This document shows positions 59,274 to 64,000 of a DNA stretch of 64,000 bases, in pieces. The stretch's first letter is position 1. Each line of letters opens with the position of its first letter. Under the pieces are notes generated by a model. That model made no database searches, was not told the DNA's origin, and was given only the letters and a program-made list of their open reading frames with translations. A program made the translations under genes and the position numbers. Source of the DNA: Croceivirga sp. (GTDB lineage Bacteria; Bacteroidota; Bacteroidia; Flavobacteriales; Flavobacteriaceae); NCBI GenBank assembly GCA_028284935.1, contig JANQQQ010000012.1, positions 310,001-374,000 of the forward strand. The letters run 5' to 3'.

Positions 59274-59276
59274 ACG

Positions 59277-59795
59277 TTAGGCCAAATAGCGCTCCTTTAA
59301 AATTTGAAAATGGTGTGCTTGGTGGCCACAAATAACAAATCCTAAAGCCCTAACACTCATTGGGGTTCCGTTTGCGCTACCCATTCTTTTTAACTGGTCT
59401 TCTTCCAATGAACCAAAAAGTGCGAGGCTAGAGTTCCTAACTGAACTGAACTCCTGGAGCAAATTCATTTTGCTTCTTTTGTTCGCCAAACTTTGCGGGA
59501 CATAAAAATCTTGGTCAAACCCTTGGAGTTCTGTGGTATCGTTCCTTGCAAAACGAAGGGCCCTATACTGAAAGACCCGTTCGGCATCAATCAAATGAAC
59601 CAATACTTCTGCCATCGACCATTTGCCATCAGCGTAAGAAAAATTCATTTTAGCATCAGGGATTTGAGGGATGAAATTAGAAATGTCATCCAAGCCATCG
59701 TTAAGGGCCTCCATCAAGTGAACGTCTCCCAAAGCCCTTATGTACGGTTGGTAATAGGAATGGTATTCTGCGGAACTAAGCTCGGTTACTTTCAA
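59277..59795 (-). CDS. DinB-family protein
   Basis: The 172-residue protein has the DinB/YfiT-like four-helix bundle (WSMAEVLVHLIDAERVFQYRALRFARND, GFVICGHQAHHFQILKERYL). The His residues in VLVHLID and GHQAHH are the likely metal site. It is the second DinB-like protein in the window (the first is in the his operon). It follows the Lrp/AsnC gene on its strand by 7 bp. Confidence 0.85.
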   Translation of the reverse strand: MKVTELSSAEYHSYYQPYIRALGDVHLMEALNDGLDDISNFIPQIPDAKMNFSYADGKWSMAEVLVHLIDAERVFQYRALRFARNDTTELQGFDQDFYVPQSLANKRSKMNLLQEFSSVRNSSLALFGSLEEDQLKRMGSANGTPMSVRALGFVICGHQAHHFQILKERYLA

Positions 59796-59802
59796 GTCTG
59801 GA

Positions 59803-60282
59803 CTACAACTCGTTAAAGATGGTATGCATCAGGCGTTTCTTATCGTTGATGCTTTCTTCCAAGGAAATCATGGTCTCCGTCCTGCTTATCCCATCGATGT
59901 CATCAATTTTAAAGATGATATTCTTGGCATGGGTGGTATCCCTCGCCCTAATTTTACAGAAAATATTGAATTTTCCTGTAGTGATGTGAGCAACAGTAAC
60001 GTACGGTATTTGTGTAAGGCGCTCCAATACAAATTTGGTCTGATGGGTTTTTTCAAGAAAGATGCCCACATAGGCGATGAAGGAATATCCCAACTTCACA
60101 TAATCCAACGTCAACGAAGAACCCTTAATGATTCCTGCCTCTTCCATTTTTTTTACCCGAACGTGCACCGTACCGGCAGAAATCAACAGTTTCTTGGCAA
60201 TATCCGTAAAAGGAGTACGGGTATTGTCAATCAACATATCCAATATCTGATGGTCTATTTCGTCTAGCTTTACCTTGGCCAT
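59803..60282 (-). CDS. Lrp/AsnC-family transcriptional regulator
   Basis: The ATG at 60282 (MAKVKLDEIDHQILDML) gives 159 residues. An N-terminal helix-turn-helix (about 5-60; TPFTDIAKKLLISAGTVHVRVKKMEEAGII) is followed by a RAM ligand-binding domain (about 70-150; YSFIAYVGIFLEKTHQTKFVLERLTQIPYVTVAHITTGKFNIFCKI). It is a local amino-acid-responsive regulator. It lies 7 bp upstream of the DinB gene on the same strand. Confidence 0.9.
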   Translation of the reverse strand: MAKVKLDEIDHQILDMLIDNTRTPFTDIAKKLLISAGTVHVRVKKMEEAGIIKGSSLTLDYVKLGYSFIAYVGIFLEKTHQTKFVLERLTQIPYVTVAHITTGKFNIFCKIRARDTTHAKNIIFKIDDIDGISRTETMISLEESINDKKRLMHTIFNEL

Positions 60283-60637
60283 TGCAAAAGAATTTTCAGT
60301 AAAATTAAGCAATTAAGAATTATAATGTAATCAAAGGCTTAGTTTTTTAAAAATAACGTAAGAAAAGTATTAGGACAGTTTTAAGCCCCAGAGACCAACC
60401 ATAGGCACTCAAATCCGAACGCACCCCTTACCACTTTTAAAACCAAACTATTTACATATGTAAACCACGTTTCACAAACCTAATTTTATATTTTTTTATG
60501 TAACATATACTATTTATTATCAATGGTTTATTTGTCATTACAGGAAGTATTATTTCACATATTTCAATGTAATGCCTAAAAATCCATATAGGCGATTTTA
60601 TCTTTTGTTACATCGATGGATTACATTTGTAATTCTT
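60283..60637. promoter_or_regulatory. 355-bp divergent control region with repeated TTACA/TGTAA motifs
   Basis: A perfect 14-bp palindrome TTTACATATGTAAA lies at 60451-60464. ATTACA-TT-TGTAAT (60620-60633) is a perfect 6-bp inverted repeat ending 4 bp before the XRE start and containing a TACATTTG box (60622-60629). Further copies are CATTACA (60536-60542) paired with TGTAATG (60568-60574), and TGTTACA (60606-60612). The XRE protein is a likely binder. No gene is seen in this gap. Confidence 0.55.
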
Positions 60638-61009
60638 ATGATACTTGAGCGCTTAAAAACAATTTTATCACACTTTAAGCTCACACCTTCTGCATTTGCA
60701 GACACCATAGGTGTGCCGCGTTCCAGTATTTCACATCTGCTATCTGGGAGAAACAAACCCAGTTTGGATTTTGTACTTAAACTTGTAGGCAAATTTCCAG
60801 AAGTGGATCTCTATTGGCTTTTGTATGGCCAAGGGCAGTTCCCTCCCACCGAGGATATTTCAAATGAAAAAGGAAGTGCAATTGAACACACTATGGATTT
60901 CAAGACGGGTACCAAGGCTCCCCCTTCCCCATCAGAAGATCGAAGGATTTCCAAGATTGCCGTCTTTTACGAAGATGGTACCTTCGAAACCTTCCGACCC
61001 AAAAAATAG
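60638..61009 (+). CDS. XRE-type DNA-binding regulator
   Basis: The ATG at 60638 (MILERLKTILSHF) gives 123 residues. The N-terminal helix-turn-helix (about 3-62; KLTPSAFADTIGVPRSSISHLLSGRNKPSLDFVLKLVGKFPEVDLYWLLYGQG) is similar to the one at 52095. The C-terminal part (about 63-123) is a short disordered region. It is preceded by a promoter box and an inverted repeat that directly abut its start, so it is probably autoregulated. Confidence 0.85.
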   Translation: MILERLKTILSHFKLTPSAFADTIGVPRSSISHLLSGRNKPSLDFVLKLVGKFPEVDLYWLLYGQGQFPPTEDISNEKGSAIEHTMDFKTGTKAPPSPSEDRRISKIAVFYEDGTFETFRPKK

Positions 61010-61024
61010 GAGTATTTTTGCCCC

Positions 61025-61420
61025 ATGCGAAAGACTTTTTCAGGCTTATCTTTTACCATTACCTTTTCCATTGTTTTAATTCTAGTAGGATGCCAAGAGC
61101 CGCCACAACGCAACTGTTCTGAATTTAAAAATGGAAAATTCAGTTTCTCCACGGTTGTGGAAGGGGATACCTTGACCACCATTTTTATGAGGGACGGAAA
61201 TATCGAAGTAGAATACTTCAATGGAAGGCAAGATACTTCTTCAGTACGCTGGATCAACGACTGCGAGTACATCCTTAAAAAATTGAACCCCAAGAACAGA
61301 GCGGAAGAAAAATCCGTTCACATAAAAATATTGACAACAACCGATAGTTCCTATACATTTGAATTTAGCGCTGTGGACGAACCCAAAAAATTAAAGGGCA
61401 CGGCTTTTAAAACACACTGA
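61025..61420 (+). CDS. Small lipoprotein
   Basis: The 131-residue protein has a lipoprotein signal (MRKTFSGLSFTITFSIVLILVGC, Cys23) and a beta-rich mature part (CSEFKNGKFSFSTVVEGDTLTTIFMRDGNIEVEYFNGRQDTSSVRWINDCEYILKKLN). Homologues are sometimes misannotated as DNA topoisomerase. It starts 15 bp after the XRE gene and 2 bp before terC, so it may be cotranscribed with both. The role is unknown. Confidence 0.75.
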   Translation: MRKTFSGLSFTITFSIVLILVGCQEPPQRNCSEFKNGKFSFSTVVEGDTLTTIFMRDGNIEVEYFNGRQDTSSVRWINDCEYILKKLNPKNRAEEKSVHIKILTTTDSSYTFEFSAVDEPKKLKGTAFKTH

Positions 61421-61422
61421 CC

Positions 61423-62244
61423 ATGTTCGAAATCTTTTCTAGTCCAGATGCCTGGATGGCCTTGTTGACGTTGACCTTTTTAGAGATTATCCTTGGGATA
61501 GACAACATTATTTTCATAACCATAGCAGCCGGTAAGTTGGAAAAGAACGACCGCAAAAAAGCGACCAACCTTGGTTTGGTACTGGCCATGGCCCTTAGAA
61601 TCATACTTTTATTTGGAATCACTTGGCTGGTTTCCTTAAAGAAGCCGTTTTGGGTATTGAATGAATCTTGGATTCACGGTGGTATCAGTTGGCAAGCCTT
61701 GATTTTGTTTTTAGGAGGGTTGTTCCTGCTCTACAAGAGCACCAAAGAAATTCATGAAAAAATAGAGGATCGTGGACATGATGAACGTGAAGTAAAAAAA
61801 GGAAGGTCCTCCTCCCTATCCAATGCCATTGTTCAGATAACGGTCATTAACATCGTTTTCTCCTTTGATTCCATTTTAACGGCGATTGGAATGACCAACG
61901 GTATTTCCCCAAACCCGAATGATGCCTTGATTTTAATGATTGTTGCCGTGGTAATTTCGGTCATTATCATGTTACTCTTTGCCAATCCTGTTGGGGAGTT
62001 TGTAAATCGCCATCCTTCCATTCAAGTGTTGGGGCTGTCATTTTTGATCTTAATTGGCTTTATGTTGATCGCAGAAGCGGCCCACTTATCACACCTTGTT
62101 GTCTTTGACAATGAAGTAGGCTCCATCCCTAAAGGCTATCTTTATTTTGCCATCGCCTTTTCCTTAATGGTGGAATTCTTTGATATGCGAATGATGCGCA
62201 ATAAAAAGAGGAAAAGAGCTGCCGAGGAAGTAGTGAAAGACTAA
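61423..62244 (+). CDS. TerC-family membrane protein
   Basis: The 273-residue protein has seven membrane helices and the TerC pattern: LTFLEIILGIDNIIFITIAAGKL, IVFSFDSILTAIGMTNG (acidic residues within membrane helices), and VEFFDMRMMRNKKRKR. TerC proteins are linked with manganese export and metal loading of secreted proteins. It is 2 bp downstream of the lipoprotein gene. Confidence 0.9.
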   Translation: MFEIFSSPDAWMALLTLTFLEIILGIDNIIFITIAAGKLEKNDRKKATNLGLVLAMALRIILLFGITWLVSLKKPFWVLNESWIHGGISWQALILFLGGLFLLYKSTKEIHEKIEDRGHDEREVKKGRSSSLSNAIVQITVINIVFSFDSILTAIGMTNGISPNPNDALILMIVAVVISVIIMLLFANPVGEFVNRHPSIQVLGLSFLILIGFMLIAEAAHLSHLVVFDNEVGSIPKGYLYFAIAFSLMVEFFDMRMMRNKKRKRAAEEVVKD

Positions 62245-62245
62245 T

Positions 62246-63205
62246 TTAATTTGGCCGTTCAAAAGCAAGTCCAGGCTCTTTTTGCTTTTGTTTTTCAAAC
62301 AGCGCTTGCTGTTGTTTGACAGTGAGGGTGCTCCCATCATGGCTCCATCCCGGAGGCCCAAAAATATACATGAGCTTGTGGGATAATTTGTCCACTTTTT
62401 TTACATCCCTCCAAATGTCCTTGAACTCATGGGTCAAAATAACAATGGGATTATACGATTCAGGCGAGTGGATAACCCCATACTTCACATCGACTTTATT
62501 GTCCAGTTCTTTCCAAGTACCAAAAACTTTATCAAAAATATTCAGTATTCCCCCGTGGTTTTTGTCCAAATATTCCACATTTTGGGAATGGTGCACTTGA
62601 TGCATCGTGTGGGTATTTAAAATTTTCTCCAAAAATCCAAGTTTGGGTATATAGACGGAATGCAACTGAAATTGCCATAAAGCCTCAATCCCCAAGCAGA
62701 CCAAAACCATTTCAGGTGGGAATCCCAATGCCGGCATCCACATGTAAAACAAAGGTTTATATAGAATAGTGAACCAACCGTTCCGTACTGCAGTCCCGAG
62801 GTTAAAATTATCAGAGGAATGATGCACAATATGCGCTGCCCATAGAATGCGAATTTCATGATTGGCCCTATGGAACCAATAATAGGTAAAATCATCGGCA
62901 AGCATGCAAAACAACCAAACATACCATTGATAGCCAAAAGATTCAAATCCCAGAAAGTTTCTTCTTACCCCCTCTTCGACCAATGGATTACAAAGCTCAT
63001 ATACTCCTTCAAAGAGCACAATCGCAAAGATTACCTTAAAAAGTGGTCCAAGAAGTGCTGAACCTACACCCATAAAGCCACTGGCAGCCAAGTCCTTCCA
63101 GTCGTACAAATGCTCATCGCCATGTGTTTTACTATAGGTCAATTCCAGTAAAATAAAAGCAATAAATGCAGGCACGCCATAGACTAGCGGGTTGGTAAAA
63201 TCCAT
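62246..63205 (-). CDS. Sterol desaturase/fatty acid hydroxylase-family membrane protein
   Basis: The 319-residue protein has four to five membrane helices and the di-iron His-box pattern: FHRANHE, HIVHHSSDNFN, HTMHQVHHSQN and KNHGG. Members hydroxylate or desaturate lipid-linked substrates at the membrane. Homologues in Flavobacteriaceae are of unknown substrate. It is convergent with terC, with 1 bp between the stops. Confidence 0.9.
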   Translation of the reverse strand: MDFTNPLVYGVPAFIAFILLELTYSKTHGDEHLYDWKDLAASGFMGVGSALLGPLFKVIFAIVLFEGVYELCNPLVEEGVRRNFLGFESFGYQWYVWLFCMLADDFTYYWFHRANHEIRILWAAHIVHHSSDNFNLGTAVRNGWFTILYKPLFYMWMPALGFPPEMVLVCLGIEALWQFQLHSVYIPKLGFLEKILNTHTMHQVHHSQNVEYLDKNHGGILNIFDKVFGTWKELDNKVDVKYGVIHSPESYNPIVILTHEFKDIWRDVKKVDKLSHKLMYIFGPPGWSHDGSTLTVKQQQALFEKQKQKEPGLAFERPN

Positions 63206-63265
63206 AAATCTTTGATTAATTTTTCAAGGCAACTTTTAAAGAGGGTAAGATAAGGTTTAAAAAGT

Positions 63266-64000
63266 TTAAAACAAGGTCGGTTGGTCAGATTCGTCTTTTT
63301 CCGGAGAGGAATCAACTTCATTGGTGGTAAGGGGCTCTTCATCCACCACCTCAATCTCAGCCACGGGTTGTTCTTCCGGTTCCGTGTAAGGCAAAGGGTC
63401 CAAGGCATTGATGTTCCTAACTTTTAATGAAGTAACTTGATTGCCCAATGCCTTTATCCCTTTGATGGCAATAAAATTTTCCACGTCTATATGCTCGTTG
63501 GGTTTTTGGTCCTTCCCACGTTGTTTTGCAAATTCTATCTCCACCACGGGCCGCCAATCCGTTGACATCAACTCCAACTGCGATTTTGGATGCTCGGTAA
63601 TGATCAACTCTTCCTTGTTCGGGTTTTCAATCAAAAAACGTTTGGTGTAATAGCGTTCTTTTTCGCCTTCATAGTATATCACAGAAATGGGTTTCTTGGG
63701 GTTCCACTTCTCCAACACAATCATATCATCATCAAAACGTGTGTTCAAATCGGGCAGAATGGTCTTGACAACACCCCTTTGGTTGGCCACTAACAACATA
63801 TCCTCTGCCCTGAACTCTCCCAGCAACTCCCCACGTTCATCTACATTCAATCGTTGGACCACCTCATCAAACCATATTTTTCTTGGCTTTAAGGTTGAAA
63901 GGCCTTTTTCTTTTAATTCAACACGTTTGACCGGGTATTTGGTGACAATATTTCCTTTGGACGCCCTCCCTTTTATGAGTACATCGGCGAAATCCAAATC
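63266..64000 (-). CDS. parC: DNA topoisomerase IV subunit A, C-terminal part (truncated by window end)
   Basis: The reading frame is open to the right edge; 245 codons of the 3' end are visible. The sequence has beta-pinwheel repeats of the GyrA/ParC C-terminal domain (GRASKGNIVTKYPVKRVELKEKG, EDMLLVANQRGVVKTILPDLNTRF) and an acidic end (EEPLTTNEVDSSPEKDESDQPTLF). The full protein decatenates chromosomes with ParE. The N-terminal catalytic part lies beyond the window. Confidence 0.88.
   Translation of the reverse strand, partial: DLDFADVLIKGRASKGNIVTKYPVKRVELKEKGLSTLKPRKIWFDEVVQRLNVDERGELLGEFRAEDMLLVANQRGVVKTILPDLNTRFDDDMIVLEKWNPKKPISVIYYEGEKERYYTKRFLIENPNKEELIITEHPKSQLELMSTDWRPVVEIEFAKQRGKDQKPNEHIDVENFIAIKGIKALGNQVTSLKVRNINALDPLPYTEPEEQPVAEIEVVDEEPLTTNEVDSSPEKDESDQPTLF

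Noticed and set aside
1-64000. CRISPR arrays, tRNA or rRNA genes, insertion-sequence transposases
   Set aside because: No regularly spaced repeats, cloverleaf-like sequences or transposase motifs were recognised by reading; a tRNA scan could not be run.

Overview
The window is chromosomal DNA of a member of the Flavobacteriaceae (Bacteroidota), probably marine. The evidence is lineage-specific architecture: an LpxC-FabZ fusion, a PorX-type response regulator with a PglZ-like domain (type IX secretion control), TonB receptors with carboxypeptidase-like N-terminal domains (one paired with a DUF4249 lipoprotein), a bifunctional HisB and HisIE, GIN-domain lipoproteins, TAnnTTTG promoter boxes and little sign of Shine-Dalgarno sequences. 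No rRNA, tRNA, CRISPR array or transposase gene was recognised.

Layout. 1-7.3 kb: a winged-helix regulator, a TPR lipoprotein with a TonB-dependent receptor, then a convergent DUF4249/TonB-receptor pair; a repeat-rich 450-bp gap separates them. 7.4-18.9 kb: small metabolic, stress and regulatory genes (MBL-fold hydrolase, Crp/Fnr, SRPBCC, PfpI-like, HxlR, two VOC proteins, DUF1905, two alpha/beta hydrolases, an RraA-like protein, AraC, a PAP2 phosphatase) plus a four-helix-bundle (23S IVS-type) gene flanked by inverted repeats. 18.9-25.2 kb: an ArsR regulator, a DUF2268 lipoprotein, and an ECF sigma factor with putative anti-sigma factor and envelope proteins. 25.2-33.8 kb: a complete histidine operon (hisGDCBH-GNAT-hisA-DinB-hisF-cupin-hisIE) preceded by a His-rich leader peptide and an attenuator. 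33.8-44.4 kb: prohibitin-like protein, VWA protein, FabG, SucD, LpxD-like protein, EF-P, LpxA, LpxC/FabZ, LpxD and an HD phosphohydrolase. 44.4-56.5 kb: porX, then a segment of about 7.5 kb holding a peptide-export cluster, then tsaE, a small secreted protein, a membrane protein, ald and a DUF4258-like gene. 56.5-64 kb: proline dehydrogenase, aroB, DinB, Lrp/AsnC, XRE, a lipoprotein, TerC, a sterol-desaturase-family protein and the 3' end of topoisomerase IV subunit A.

The most distinctive system is at 46.0-51.9 kb. Two adjacent genes (55 and 56 codons) encode peptides whose 20-residue leaders fit the double-glycine consensus. One core has glycines at five consecutive i+4 positions, a glycine zipper. 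Around them are a C39-peptidase ABC exporter, an HlyD-type adaptor, a small HTH regulator and two CPBP-family membrane proteases. This is best read as a two-peptide bacteriocin-like or peptide-signal system with maturation, export, immunity and regulation. It is not pediocin-like, and its cores are neutral to acidic, unlike typical class IIb bacteriocins.

Regulation that can be read from the sequence includes the his attenuator with a complementary antiterminator, a bipartite AACCCTTT-N9-GTTGTCTT motif upstream of both the ECF sigma gene and the DUF2268 gene, candidate palindromic operators near the regulator genes, and several hairpin terminators.
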